The translations under genes were made by a program, and so were the position numbers. DNA of 64,000 bases. Source: Allobosea sp. 67-29 (lineage in GTDB: Bacteria; Pseudomonadota; Alphaproteobacteria; Rhizobiales; Beijerinckiaceae). The stretch lies in contig NZ_MKSQ01000007.1 in assembly GCF_001898115.1 (NCBI RefSeq), forward strand, positions 62,001 to 126,000, written 5' to 3'. Shown in pieces: positions 16,387 to 26,929 of this stretch. Under the pieces are notes generated by a model. That model was not told where the DNA came from. It saw only the letters and a program-made list of their open reading frames with translations, and searched no databases. How positions within the stretch are numbered: the stretch's first letter is position 1; each line of letters starts with the position of its first letter.

Positions 16387-17166
16387 CTAGGTTAGCTCGA
16401 TCATCACCGGAACGTGGTCGGACGGCTTGTCCCAGCCGCGGACATGTTTGGCGATCTGCACGCCGGCAAGGCGGTCGGCAGCTTGCGGCGACAGCAGCAG
16501 GTGATCGATGCGGATGCCGTTGTTCCGTTGCCAGGCGCCGGCCTGGTAATCCCAGAAGGTATAGAGCCCGCCCGCATCGGTCGTGCTGCGCAGCGCATCG
16601 GTGAGCCCGAGATCGAGGAGCGCCCGGAAGGCCGCGCGCGTCTGGGGCAGGAACAAGGCGTCGCTGACCCAAGCACCGGGATCGCGCGCGTCGCGCGGCT
16701 CGGGGATGACGTTGTAGTCGCCCGCCAGCACGAGCGGCTCCTCCTGCTTCAGCAGCATATCCGCATGGGCAGTGAGCCGCGCCATCCAGCCGAGCTTGTA
16801 CGGGTATTTTTCTGTGTTGGGCGGATTGCCGTTGGGCAGGTAGATCGACGCCAGCCGGACGATTCCCGGCCCGAGCGGCAAGACACCCTCCAGATAGCGC
16901 GCCTGGGCGTCAGCCTCGTCTCCCGGCAGCCCGCGGCGCACGTCCTCGAGCTTGCTGCGGCTGAGGATCGCGACGCCGTTGAAGGTCTTCTGGCCATGCG
17001 TCTCGACCTGCCACCCCGCAGCCTCGATCTCGGCACGGGGGAAATCGGTATCGAGGCACTTGATCTCCTGCAGGCAGAGCGCGTCCGGCTCGGCCTCTCT
17101 CAGGAAGTCGAGCAGGTGGCCGAGCCGCTGGCGGACCGAGTTGACGTTCCAGGTGGCGATGCGCAC
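16387..17166 (-). CDS. xthA: Exodeoxyribonuclease III (AP endonuclease)
   Basis: This 259-residue Mg-dependent enzyme cleaves abasic sites and removes 3' blocking groups in base excision repair. Motifs of the exonuclease/endonuclease/phosphatase fold are IATWNVNSVRQR (metal-binding Asn), CLQEIKC (catalytic Glu), IYLPNG, LAGDYNVIPEPRD and the terminal KPSDHVPVMIEL (catalytic Asp-His). The GTG start at 17166 is supported by GGAG seven bases upstream and by homology beginning there. It converges with exoR, leaving 34 bp between stops. Confidence 0.95.
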   Translation of the reverse strand: MRIATWNVNSVRQRLGHLLDFLREAEPDALCLQEIKCLDTDFPRAEIEAAGWQVETHGQKTFNGVAILSRSKLEDVRRGLPGDEADAQARYLEGVLPLGPGIVRLASIYLPNGNPPNTEKYPYKLGWMARLTAHADMLLKQEEPLVLAGDYNVIPEPRDARDPGAWVSDALFLPQTRAAFRALLDLGLTDALRSTTDAGGLYTFWDYQAGAWQRNNGIRIDHLLLSPQAADRLAGVQIAKHVRGWDKPSDHVPVMIELT

Positions 17167-17247
17167 GAGAGGCTCCGATATCAGGCGGCGGCAGGATAAG
17201 CTGGATCGCTGCAGCCGTGGCAAGCCGCTTCCTGCCGCAAACGAAAA

Positions 17248-17271
17248 ACTCCCCACATCGCTGTGGGGAGT
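17248..17271 (-). terminator. Rho-independent terminator of the BA14K gene
   Basis: A perfect 10-bp stem, ACTCCCCACA with TGTGGGGAGT around a 4-base loop, is followed on the minus strand by TTTTTCG. It lies 31 bp beyond the BA14K stop and insulates xthA from upstream transcription. Confidence 0.88.
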
Positions 17272-17302
17272 CGATGATTCCCGATGGGATGGTCGGGCGC
17301 TG

Positions 17303-17764
17303 TCAGGGGCAGGCGCGAACCACGCCACCGGCCGCGATATAAGTCCCGGTCTCGGGGTTGTAGCTGCGGAACCGGCGCGAGCAATAGGCCACGGCATCGG
17401 TGTCCGCGAGGCTGTAGCCATAGGCGCGCGGCACGGGCGGAGCATAGACCACCGGCGGCGCGACATAGACCGGCGCCGGCTCATAATAGACCGGCGGGGG
17501 CGGGGGGGCTGCCAAGGCAACGGCGGCCAGGGCACCGCCGATGATGCCGGCGGCGATGCCGGCTCCGACCGCCGGGCCGCGGCGGTAGCCGTAATAGCGC
17601 GGGCCGTAGCCATAGCGGCGCCATTGCACCGTCTGCGTCATATCGCTGCCGGCATGCGACATCGCCTGGACTGCGCCTGCGGCGTTGAGCGGCGCCGCCG
17701 ATGCAGGCGCTGCCAGCACCGCTCCGCCGGCCAGCGCTGCCGCCACGACGAGAGACTTGATCAT
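17303..17764 (-). CDS. BA14K-family secreted protein
   Basis: This encodes 153 residues. A signal peptide (MIKSLVVAAALAGGAVLAAPASA) is followed by a Gly/Tyr-rich stretch, a hydrophobic glycine-rich helix (about 65-85), a Pro/Tyr/Val-rich segment and the C-terminal BA14K motif YCSRRFRSYNPETGTYIA with two cysteines. BA14K is an immunoreactive lectin-like protein in Brucella, and rhizobial homologues are abundant envelope proteins of unclear function. The single gene has its own terminator. Confidence 0.85.
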   Translation of the reverse strand: MIKSLVVAAALAGGAVLAAPASAAPLNAAGAVQAMSHAGSDMTQTVQWRRYGYGPRYYGYRRGPAVGAGIAAGIIGGALAAVALAAPPPPPVYYEPAPVYVAPPVVYAPPVPRAYGYSLADTDAVAYCSRRFRSYNPETGTYIAAGGVVRACP

Positions 17765-18011
17765 GACGAAACTCCCTTGCTCTCCACCGGGTGCGGACCT
17801 GCGCCTCGTCCCCGATTGGACCTGAACTTACCGATCCGTCGGCCCTGATGGAAGACTAGCTCGCAATATCGGCGTAATTTAGTCGTCGCGTGATTGTCGC
17901 CGGGCCGTCGCCAGCCATCGGCAAACGGGTTGCGCATCGGCGATTCTGTCGCCATCTAGCGCTGCACTGCACCTTATCCGCATCCTGCATTCGAAGGACG
18001 AAGAAACCATC

Positions 18012-18587
18012 ATGGCGCATCCTGGCGGCCGTTCCCATGACACCGTGGCCTACGACCCGATGAAGCCCCTGCCGCTCATCATCTTCAGCTCGCGCTGGCT
18101 GCAATTGCCGCTCTATCTCGGGCTGATCGTGGCGCAGTGCGTCTATGTATTCCTGTTTCTGAAGGAGCTCTGGCATCTGATCAGCCACGCCTCGTCGTTC
18201 AGCGAGCAGCAGATCATGCTGGTCGTGCTCGGCCTCATCGACGTGGTGATGATCTCGAACCTGCTGATCATGGTGATCGTCGGCGGATACGAAACCTTCG
18301 TCTCGCGGCTGCGTCTCGAAGGCCATCCCGACCAGCCGGAATGGCTGAGCCACGTCAATGCCAGCATTCTCAAGATCAAGCTCGCCATGGCGATCATCGG
18401 CATCTCGTCGATCCATCTGCTGAGGACCTTCATCGAGGCCGGCAATATCGGGATCGAGGGCAGGACCGCGAACTATACCGAGGTCGGTGTCCTGCTTCAG
18501 ACGCTGATCCACGTCGTGTTTATCTTCTCCGCGATCGGCATTGCCTGGGTCGACCGGATGACGCTGACGAGCGCCAAGGGTCACTGA
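18012..18587 (+). CDS. YqhA/UPF0114 family membrane protein
   Basis: This 191-residue integral membrane protein has four predicted helices (about 28-50, 65-90, 120-140, 160-180). Family-specific stretches are [36 protein letters not shown] and [15 protein letters not shown]. The UPF0114/YqhA family is widespread and its function unknown; the buried charges suggest a channel or transporter, but that is conjecture. The gene is convergent with trpE. Confidence 0.88.
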   Translation: MAHPGGRSHDTVAYDPMKPLPLIIFSSRWLQLPLYLGLIVAQCVYVFLFLKELWHLISHASSFSEQQIMLVVLGLIDVVMISNLLIMVIVGGYETFVSRLRLEGHPDQPEWLSHVNASILKIKLAMAIIGISSIHLLRTFIEAGNIGIEGRTANYTEVGVLLQTLIHVVFIFSAIGIAWVDRMTLTSAKGH

Positions 18588-18648
18588 ACCCCGTTGGCTT
18601 CGCGGCAATGCAGGGCGTGGGCTGGGCCGGCGAGCGTGACCGCCCCGG

Positions 18649-20163
18649 CTATTGCCCGCGCCCGCTGCGGGCGGCGAAGCGGATCGCTTCCTCGGCCGCG
18701 CGGAACAGCGCCTTGGCCTTGTTGATGCACTCCTCCTGCTCGGAGGCCGGGTTCGAATCGTAGACGATGCCGGCTCCGGCCTGGACATGCATCCGCCCGT
18801 CCTTGACCACGGCCGTGCGCAGCACGATGCAGGTATCCATCTCGCCATTGGCGCCGAAATAACCGATGCAGCCGGCATAAGCGCCGCGCGCGTCGCGCTC
18901 CAGCTCGTCGATGATCTCCATGGCCCGGACCTTGGGCGCACCCGAAACCGTCCCGGCCGGGAAGCCGGCGATGAGGGCGGCGAGCGAATCGTGCTTCGGG
19001 TCGATCCTGCCTTCCACGTTCGAGACGATGTGCATCACCTGGCTGTAGCGCTCGATGAAGAATGAATCCGTGACCTTGACCGTGCCGATCTCGGCGACGC
19101 GGCCGACATCGTTGCGCCCGAGATCGAGCAGCATCAGGTGTTCGGCCCGCTCCTTCGGATCCGCCAGGAGTTCCTTGGCCAGGGCCTCGTCCTCGGCAGG
19201 GGTCGCGCCGCGCCGGCGCGTGCCGGCGATCGGACGGATCGTGACCGTGTCGTCCCGGCGCCGGACCAGGATTTCCGGGCTGGAGCAGACGATCTGGAAA
19301 TCGGCGAAATCCAGATAGCAGAGGAAGGGCGCCGGATTGACCCGCCGCAACGCCCGGTAGAGCGCGAAGGGCGGCAGCGCGAAGGGCGCCTCGAAGCGCT
19401 GCGAGAGCACCACCTGGAAGATGTCGCCGGCCTGGATGTACTCCTTCGCCCTGGCAACCATCTCGAGATACTCGGCCTCGCTCGTATTCGAGGTGGTGAC
19501 CGGTTCAGGCAGGTTGGCGATGTCGATCTCCGCCTCGGCGGGGAGGGCGCCTTCGAGCGCCCGGACGATCCCGTCCAGCCGCTCCTGCGCGCGCTCATAG
19601 GCGTGGCGTGCCGCGATGCCGGGCTGCTGACGGACCGGCGTGACGATATGGATCTCGTCACGCACCGCGTCGAAGACGACCATCAGCGTCGGTCGGGTCA
19701 GGATCGCGTCCGGCACGCCGGTTCCGGTCTCCTTCGGCTCGGGCAGGCGCTCCATCAGTCGCACCATGTCGTAGCCGAGATAGCCGAAGACACCGGCCGC
19801 CATCGGGGGCAGCCCCTCGGCCTCGGGAATGGCGCTCTCGGCCAGCAGCGCGCGCAGGCTCTCGAACGCAGGCCGGGGATCGTCCAGGAAAGCCTCGCCC
19901 AGCGCCGGCCTGCACAACGAGGCCTGGCCGCGATGGCAGCGCCAGATCAGGTCCGGCTCCAGCCCGATCATCGAATAGCGGCCGCGGACGGCACCGCCTT
20001 CGACCGATTCCAGCAGGAAGGCCGGCCCGGAGGTGGCATGACGGAGCTTGAGGAAGGCAGCGACCGGCGTTTCGCAATCGCCGACCAGCACCTGGCGCAG
20101 GAGCTGCGGGGCTCCCGTCTCGTAGACCTGCGCGAAACGCTCGAACTCGTCGCGGGGTTGCAT
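18649..20163 (-). CDS. trpE: Anthranilate synthase component I
   Basis: This enzyme of about 504 residues converts chorismate to anthranilate, using ammonia from TrpG, in tryptophan synthesis. The N-terminal half carries the feedback region FLLESVEGGAVRGRYSMIG. The chorismate-binding half has PIAGTRRRGATPAEDE, LLDLGRNDVGRV, and HIVSNVEGRI, all family hallmarks. ATG at 20163 is used; a TTG at 20169 overlaps the upstream stop (TTGA) and has GGAG at better spacing, so it is a serious alternative. No trpG follows, since the next gene is convergent yqhA, so the glutamine amidotransferase must be elsewhere. It is likely co-transcribed with the foldase gene. Confidence 0.95.
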   Translation of the reverse strand: MQPRDEFERFAQVYETGAPQLLRQVLVGDCETPVAAFLKLRHATSGPAFLLESVEGGAVRGRYSMIGLEPDLIWRCHRGQASLCRPALGEAFLDDPRPAFESLRALLAESAIPEAEGLPPMAAGVFGYLGYDMVRLMERLPEPKETGTGVPDAILTRPTLMVVFDAVRDEIHIVTPVRQQPGIAARHAYERAQERLDGIVRALEGALPAEAEIDIANLPEPVTTSNTSEAEYLEMVARAKEYIQAGDIFQVVLSQRFEAPFALPPFALYRALRRVNPAPFLCYLDFADFQIVCSSPEILVRRRDDTVTIRPIAGTRRRGATPAEDEALAKELLADPKERAEHLMLLDLGRNDVGRVAEIGTVKVTDSFFIERYSQVMHIVSNVEGRIDPKHDSLAALIAGFPAGTVSGAPKVRAMEIIDELERDARGAYAGCIGYFGANGEMDTCIVLRTAVVKDGRMHVQAGAGIVYDSNPASEQEECINKAKALFRAAEEAIRFAARSGRGQ

Positions 20164-20165
20164 CG

Positions 20166-22079
20166 TCAATTCTGCGCTCCGCCCGTGGCGTTGCGGAAGG
20201 CTGCTTCGTTGATGCTCACCCCGAGCTTGGCCTGCCGCTCGACGACGTATTGCATCAGCAGCCCCTCGCTCAGATTGGACGTCAGCAGCCGAACGAAATT
20301 CTCCGCCTCCTGCGCGGTCCGGACGTAAGGAGGCACGGTCGCGGAATCGACCTTGAACAGGATGCGGCTACCATCGGCGGCGGCCGCCGAATTGGCCTTC
20401 CCCGCGACCGTGCCGAACACCTGCGTCACGACATTTGCCGGCAGCTCGGCCCGCTGCTCCTGCCGCGTGAGGCCGGTCGCGGTTTCGACCGTCAGGCCTG
20501 CAGCGGAGGCGACCGCCTGGAAAGCCTCGCCCTTGTCGAGTTTCTGGACCAGCTCGCGGGCCTTGGCCGAAAGCTTCGTCGCCGTTTCCTCGGCGCGCCA
20601 CTGGGTTTCGACCTCGCCCTTGACCTCGTCGAAGCTGCGGTCGCGCGAGGGATCGATCTTGGTGACGTCGAACCAGACGTAGCCTGCGTTCTGCGGCAGC
20701 CGGATCGCTTCGTTGTCGACACCGATATCGGAGGCGAAGATCGCGCGCAGCGTCGCGTCGCCGCCCGGCAAAGCAGCCTCCCGCGAGCCGTCCGGCTTGG
20801 TATTGGCCTGGCTGACCGGCCCTGCGTTGCGAAGCTGCAGGTTGAACTGCTTGGCGATCTCGGCGAGCGGCTTGGCAGAGGCGCGTTCGTCCTCGATCTT
20901 GTCGTGCAGCTCGGTGATCCGGCTCGTGGCGTGGCCCTTGGCGATCTCCTGCTTCACCTCCGCTGCGACCTCCTCATAGGGTCGCACATGCTGGGGATCG
21001 ATCTTGGTGACGCGCAGCAGCACGGTGCCGAAGGCGCTCTGGACCGGCGCGCTGACCCCACCCTGTTCGAGGGCGAACGCCGCATCCCGCACGGCCGGAT
21101 CGAAGATCTGGTCGCGTGTGAACGTGCCCAGGACCAGGTCCTTGAAGGCGACGTTCCGTTGGGTCGCGAGCTCGTCGAAGCTTTCGCCGCCGTCGATCTT
21201 CGCCTTGGCGGCCTCGGCCTCCTCGGCATTGGGGAAGGAAATCTGCTCGACCGTGCGCGTCTCGGCGGTGGTGAAGCGCTGTGCCTTCAGCGCTTCGTAG
21301 CGTGCCTTGGCCTCGTCGTCGGTGACCTTGGACGGGTCGGCGACGGCATCGGCGGTGATCGCGAGCACGGCCGCACTCCGGAACTCCGGGGCGCGGAAGG
21401 CGATCTTGCGGTCGTTGTAGAACGTCTTGAGCTGCTCGTCCGTCGGCGCGGCGATCTCGCCGGCGGCGCTCGCCGGCATGCGGGCGAAGGTGATCGCGCG
21501 CTTCTCGTTGCGGAGGCGATTGCCGATCTCCTGCAGGGCTACGGGGATCGTGAAGCCGCCGGAAATCATCTCCGCCACCTGCTGGCGCAGGACGGTCGCG
21601 CGCTGGAGCGCGACATAGCTCTGCTCGCTGTAGCCGTTCGAGCGCAGCAATTCGTTGAAGCGCGCCGCCGAGAACTGGCCGGCGGCATCGCGGAACACCG
21701 GATCGTCGAAGATCAGGTTGCGGATCGTCTCGTCCGAGACGGCGAGCCCCATGTCCCGCGCCGTCTGGTCGAGCGTCGCCTCGCTCACCAGCCTGGAGAG
21801 CACCTGCCGGTCTAGGCCGAGCGCGCGCGCCATTTCCGGCGAGATCTGCCGGCGTTGCTGGCGGATCAGGTTCTGAATCTCGTTCTGATAGGCGGTGCGC
21901 ACCTGTTCGACGCCGATCTCGGTCTTGCCGACCTTGGCGACCTCGTTGCGGCCATAGCCGCGGAAGATGTCGCCGACGCCCCAGATCGCGAAGGCGAGGA
22001 TCAGGACGCCGAACATGACGCTGACGACGAGCTTGCCGAGAAAACCCTGACTCGCCTTGCGGATGCCCTGCATCATCAT
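20166..22079 (-). CDS. ppiD: PpiD/SurA-type periplasmic peptidyl-prolyl isomerase
   Basis: This 637-residue protein has one N-terminal transmembrane helix (about 14-35, VSVMFGVLILAFAIWGVGD) followed by a SurA-like N-terminal domain (GLDRQVLSRLVSEA, EEIRNLIF-like segment), a central parvulin-type PPIase region (about 250-370, VEQISFPNAEEAEAAKAKI, FGTVLLRVTKI) and a second PPIase-like C-terminal part. It is membrane-anchored and periplasmic, and helps newly secreted outer membrane and secreted proteins fold. Three consecutive ATG codons begin the frame; 22079 is used. It is divergent from tpiA with 190 bp between. The parvulin active-site residues were not checked, so chaperone-only activity is possible. 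Confidence 0.9.
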   Translation of the reverse strand: MMMQGIRKASQGFLGKLVVSVMFGVLILAFAIWGVGDIFRGYGRNEVAKVGKTEIGVEQVRTAYQNEIQNLIRQQRRQISPEMARALGLDRQVLSRLVSEATLDQTARDMGLAVSDETIRNLIFDDPVFRDAAGQFSAARFNELLRSNGYSEQSYVALQRATVLRQQVAEMISGGFTIPVALQEIGNRLRNEKRAITFARMPASAAGEIAAPTDEQLKTFYNDRKIAFRAPEFRSAAVLAITADAVADPSKVTDDEAKARYEALKAQRFTTAETRTVEQISFPNAEEAEAAKAKIDGGESFDELATQRNVAFKDLVLGTFTRDQIFDPAVRDAAFALEQGGVSAPVQSAFGTVLLRVTKIDPQHVRPYEEVAAEVKQEIAKGHATSRITELHDKIEDERASAKPLAEIAKQFNLQLRNAGPVSQANTKPDGSREAALPGGDATLRAIFASDIGVDNEAIRLPQNAGYVWFDVTKIDPSRDRSFDEVKGEVETQWRAEETATKLSAKARELVQKLDKGEAFQAVASAAGLTVETATGLTRQEQRAELPANVVTQVFGTVAGKANSAAAADGSRILFKVDSATVPPYVRTAQEAENFVRLLTSNLSEGLLMQYVVERQAKLGVSINEAAFRNATGGAQN

Positions 22080-22269
22080 GGAAACTGTCTTTCCCTGAAC
22101 CTGTTCGTGGCGCGAACCGGGCCGCGCGCGATTTTGTCGGCGCTGCTTATAGGAACCGGCGGCGAAAGCCGCAATCGCCGCCATGAATTCCCTTGCCGGT
22201 TCACATGAGATTGCGGCGCCAGCCGGGCGTTGATAGAGCCGGCCCGATCAAATCCGGAGGAAGTCAGAC

Positions 22270-23034
22270 GTGACGCGCAGCATCAGGCCGCTGGTGGCCG
22301 GCAACTGGAAGATGAACGGCCTCAAGGCCGAGCTCGGCATCGCAACCGAGGTGGCCCGCGGCTACGACGCTGCGCTCAAGGCTGCAGTTGACCTCGCGAT
22401 CTGCCCGCCCTCGACGCTGCTTTTCACCGCCACCGCCGCGCTGATCGGCTCGCGCATCGCGACCGGCGGGCAGGATTGCAGCGTGCAGCCGGCCGGCGCC
22501 TTCACCGGCGAGGTCTCTGCCGCCATGCTGGCGGATGCCGGCGCGGCCTTCTGCATCGTCGGCCATTCCGAGCGCAGGACGCTTCACGGCGAGAGCAATG
22601 TGACGGTTCGCGCCAAGGCCGAAGCTGCGCGCAAGGCGCTGCTGGTCCCGATCGTCTGCGTCGGCGAGACGCGCGAGGAGCGCGAAGCCGGCAAGGCGCT
22701 TGCCGTCGTGCGCAGGCAGCTCAAGGGCTCGGTACCGGAAGGGCTCGACGCCGCGAGCCTCATCGTCGCGTATGAGCCGGTCTGGGCCATCGGCACCGGC
22801 CTGACGCCGACAGCGGCCGATGTCGCCGAGATGCATGAGGCGATCCGCGGGGATCTCGGCCGGATCATCGGCAAGGCTGCGGCCTCCGGCGTGCGCCTGC
22901 TCTATGGCGGCTCGGTGAAGCCCTCGAATGCCGCCGAGCTGATGAACGTCGCCAACGTCGATGGCGCGCTGGTCGGCGGCGCAAGCCTGAAGCCCGAGGA
23001 GTTCCTGGCGATCGCCCGGGCCTGCGCCGGCTGA
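22270..23034 (+). CDS. tpiA: Triosephosphate isomerase
   Basis: This 254-residue TIM-barrel enzyme interconverts dihydroxyacetone phosphate and glyceraldehyde 3-phosphate. Catalytic elements are all present: the N-terminal NWKMNG lysine, CIVGHSERR histidine, [11 protein letters not shown] glutamate and flexible loop, and LYGGSVKP phosphate site. It starts with GTG at 22270, preceded by GGAGGAA. It is the first gene of the rightward tpiA-secG pair, a common alphaproteobacterial arrangement. Confidence 0.97.
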   Translation: MTRSIRPLVAGNWKMNGLKAELGIATEVARGYDAALKAAVDLAICPPSTLLFTATAALIGSRIATGGQDCSVQPAGAFTGEVSAAMLADAGAAFCIVGHSERRTLHGESNVTVRAKAEAARKALLVPIVCVGETREEREAGKALAVVRRQLKGSVPEGLDAASLIVAYEPVWAIGTGLTPTAADVAEMHEAIRGDLGRIIGKAAASGVRLLYGGSVKPSNAAELMNVANVDGALVGGASLKPEEFLAIARACAG

Positions 23035-23175
23035 GCTCGGGACAATTCGACTGTCATCGAGGGGTGGCGCCGCCGGAAACCCCGTGCTATGTGCGCCGCC
23101 GAATTCGCCTCGACCTTTCGAGGAGGAGCGGGTGGCCCTTGGCGGCGGCCCGCGCCATGCCCATTTCGTGAGATC

Positions 23176-23616
23176 ATGCAGAACGTTCTCATCGTCATCC
23201 ATCTGATCATCGTCGTCGCGCTCGTCGGCGTCGTGCTGCTCCAGCGCTCCGAAGGCGGCGGGCTCGGCATGGGCTCCGGCGGCGGTGGCGTCGGCGGCTT
23301 CATGACCGGTCGCGGCCAGGCGAATGCGCTGACGCGGGCGACGGCGATCCTCGCGGGCCTGTTCTTCCTGACCTCGATCGTGCTGGCCGTGATGGCCAAT
23401 CGCGGCCGCGTTCAGCGCTCGATCATCGACGGCGCGCCGGCCACGACCGCTCCGGCCAGTCCCGGCCAGCCGGCGGCGCCGAATGCGCCGAGCGCTCCCA
23501 ACGCCGGTGGCGTGCTCGACCAGCTCCGCCAGCTCCAGAACCAGACGCAGGGCGGCGCTCAACCGCCGACACCGGCCGCACCCGCGGCCCCGGCTGCTCC
23601 GCAGCCGCAGCAGTAG
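23176..23616 (+). CDS. secG: Protein translocase subunit SecG
   Basis: This 146-residue protein has two transmembrane helices (about 1-22 and 55-77) separated by the conserved cytosolic LLQRSEGGGLGMGSGGG loop, the SecG signature. The C-terminal half is Pro/Ala-rich, ending in alternating PAAP repeats and polyQ, as in many alphaproteobacterial SecG proteins. SecG assists SecA-driven export through SecYE. ATG at 23176 begins exactly at the first helix. It follows tpiA by 141 bp, and two tandem terminator hairpins follow it. Confidence 0.93.
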   Translation: MQNVLIVIHLIIVVALVGVVLLQRSEGGGLGMGSGGGGVGGFMTGRGQANALTRATAILAGLFFLTSIVLAVMANRGRVQRSIIDGAPATTAPASPGQPAAPNAPSAPNAGGVLDQLRQLQNQTQGGAQPPTPAAPAAPAAPQPQQ

Positions 23617-23626
23617 GACAGGGCAG

Positions 23627-23690
23627 GGGCCGGGCGACCGGCCCTTCTCTTTTGATGTGGGAGCGGGCCGGGCGACCGGCCCTCTCTTTT
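23627..23690 (+). terminator. Two tandem identical terminator hairpins after secG
   Basis: The stem GGGCCGG-GCGA-CCGGCCC occurs twice, at 23627-23644 and 23665-23682. Each is followed by a pyrimidine/T-rich tail (TTCTCTTTT and TCTCTTTT). The first starts 10 bp after the secG stop. Both look like Rho-independent terminators created by duplication of a 38-bp unit. They separate secG from pyrG. Confidence 0.75.
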
Positions 23691-23765
23691 GTGGACAAGC
23701 GCGCAGGGCAAGGCGGGACTGCACTGCGAGCGCTTAGCGAATCGAACCCGTGGCGATAGAGGTGA

Positions 23766-25400
<1,635 letters not shown>

Positions 25401-25407
25401 GCGCGGA

Positions 25408-25791
25408 CTACGGATCGAGGGTCACGGTGGCCCAGGGCTGGCGTCGTTCCGCGAAGACGGCTTTTTGCGGAGCCGGAAACTGCGGGTCTGCGAAGGCTCC
25501 CACCGCCACCGCAACCATCTCCGGCTTGCGGGAGGGCTCCCAGAAGACCGTGCTTCCGCAACTCTGGCAGAAATGGTGCAGGACACGGTAGCCGCTGTCC
25601 GCAGGCCGGTCGTAATCGGCATAGCTGCCGGAAACGAGGACGGTTTCTCGCGCGAAGAACGCTGCCACGCCGAAGGCGCTGCCGGTTCGCTTCTGGCAGG
25701 CGCTGCAATGGCAGAGGGCCACGAGGGCTGGTTCTCCCCGGCAGGTGACACGCAGCTGGCCACAGCTGCAGCTGGCTTCTCGGCTCTTCAT
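25408..25791 (-). CDS. GFA-family zinc protein
   Basis: This protein of about 127 residues has the full cysteine pattern of the glutathione-dependent formaldehyde-activating (Gfa/CENP-V) fold: CSCGQL, CHCSACQKRTGSAFG and FCQSCGS bind two zinc ions. Paralogues of this fold act on various substrates, so formaldehyde activation is not assured. ATG at 25791 is preferred because AGGA lies eight bases upstream; another ATG lies at 25800. It converges with pyrG, with 7 bp between stops. Confidence 0.85.
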   Translation of the reverse strand: MKSREASCSCGQLRVTCRGEPALVALCHCSACQKRTGSAFGVAAFFARETVLVSGSYADYDRPADSGYRVLHHFCQSCGSTVFWEPSRKPEMVAVAVGAFADPQFPAPQKAVFAERRQPWATVTLDP

Positions 25792-25905
25792 GTCGCGCAT
25801 CCTAGCTTTGGATGATGGCTGGCGCAGCCTTTTCGATTAGCCACGATGGCGCGCGGCGATCTCCGGCATATAGTGGGGCCGGCGGCATCGAAATGGGGGG
25901 CGGGC

Positions 25906-26307
25906 ATGGCTGTGTCGATGGCGGGTCTGCCCGCGTTCCTGCTGTACTTCGTCGTCGGATCGGCGCTGATCGCAGCTTTCGCCGCAGCCTATCTGCGAAT
26001 GACGCCCCATGACGAGATCGCTCTGATCCGCGCCGGGAACCTCTCGGCAGCGATCGCGTTCGGCGGCAATCTCGTAGGCTTTGCCGTCCCACTCGAAAAG
26101 GCGATCGCCCAGGCCAGCAGCATTCCGGACTGCGTGCTGTGGGCTGTCGCGGCGATGTTGGTACAGTTCGCGGCTTACGGGCTGGCGCGGATCGTCATCC
26201 CGGACCTCTCGCGGAAGATCGAAGAGGATCGATTGCCGTCGGCGGCGATGCTGGCCGTGCTTGCGATCATTTCGGGCACGCTGGCCGGCGCCAGCATGAC
26301 GATCTGA
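25906..26307 (+). CDS. DUF350 membrane protein (YjfL type)
   Basis: This 133-residue protein has four transmembrane helices and matches the DUF350 layout: a first helix (LPAFLLYFVVGSALIAAF), the motif MTPHDEIALIRAGNLSAAIAFGGNLVGFAVPL, and two later helices. It is the first of three genes (DUF350, DUF1190, glutathionylspermidine synthase-like) separated by 9 and 1 bp. This cassette is conserved from E. coli (yjfLMC) to alphaproteobacteria and has been linked to polyamine- or envelope-related stress, but the role of DUF350 is not established. Confidence 0.88.
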   Translation: MAVSMAGLPAFLLYFVVGSALIAAFAAAYLRMTPHDEIALIRAGNLSAAIAFGGNLVGFAVPLEKAIAQASSIPDCVLWAVAAMLVQFAAYGLARIVIPDLSRKIEEDRLPSAAMLAVLAIISGTLAGASMTI

Positions 26308-26316
26308 GGTGATGCC

Positions 26317-26928
26317 GTGAAGCGCTCGACGCAGATCGGACTGGCCGCCGTCGGCGTCGTACTCGTCGCGTCGATCTGGTCCCGTCCCGATGAGGAAACT
26401 CAGGACAGCCTAGTCTACAACAGCTTGAGCGACTGCCGTGCCGGCGGACAGCTCAGTGCGCAGCAATGCGAGACGGCTTTCTCCGAAGCGGCCGCGGCGC
26501 GGCTCAAGGATGCGCCGAAATTCAATAGCCAGAACGAATGCGAGGCGCAGTACGGCGCGAATGGCTGCTCAAGCGCCAGCATCGGCGGGGCGCAATATTT
26601 CATCCCGGCTCTCGCAGGCTTCATGCTGGCCCGGGGCCTGGCCGGCGCGCAGGCGCAACCGCTCCTGCCGCCGACGGCTGCGACGTGCCCGCCAGGCTCG
26701 CCCCAGCCGGAATGCCAGCAGCCGCGCGCCAGCTCGTCCTCGTCGTCATCGTCCTATGGAGGCAGCTCTTCGGGAGGGGGGCGTGCACGCGCCTACTCGA
26801 CCACGACGGGCCGCGGCTTCACCGTCTCGCCGAGCGCTACGCGTGGAGTCAGTTCGACCACCAGGGTCTCGTCGCGGGGCGGTTTCGGCTCCATCGCCCG
26901 CTCCTTCTCCTCCCATTCCTCGTCCTGA
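26317..26928 (+). CDS. DUF1190 (YgiB/YjfM) protein
   Basis: This encodes 203 residues. An N-terminal membrane anchor or signal (TQIGLAAVGVVLVASIW) is followed by the DUF1190 core with paired cysteines (SDCRAGGQLSAQQCETAFSEA, NECEAQYGANGCSSA) and then a Ser/Gly-rich low-complexity tail of about 90 residues. The tail is unusually long in serine runs and resembles secreted proteins. GTG at 26317 has GAGGTGA just upstream. It is coupled to both neighbours. Function unknown; probably periplasmic. Confidence 0.85.
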   Translation: MKRSTQIGLAAVGVVLVASIWSRPDEETQDSLVYNSLSDCRAGGQLSAQQCETAFSEAAAARLKDAPKFNSQNECEAQYGANGCSSASIGGAQYFIPALAGFMLARGLAGAQAQPLLPPTAATCPPGSPQPECQQPRASSSSSSSSYGGSSSGGGRARAYSTTTGRGFTVSPSATRGVSSTTRVSSRGGFGSIARSFSSHSSS

Positions 26929-26929
26929 G

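Noticed and set aside
18749..18760. GGTTCGAATC, similar to a tRNA T loop
   Set aside because: It lies inside trpE coding sequence and has no acceptor, D or anticodon arm around it.
22150..22180. GGAACC upstream of the ppiD-like gene as an EcfG -35 box
   Set aside because: No CGTT-like element follows at 16-17 bases.
22228..22255. TTGAT...ATCAA upstream of tpiA as a FixK site
   Set aside because: The half-sites are separated by 12 bases instead of 4.
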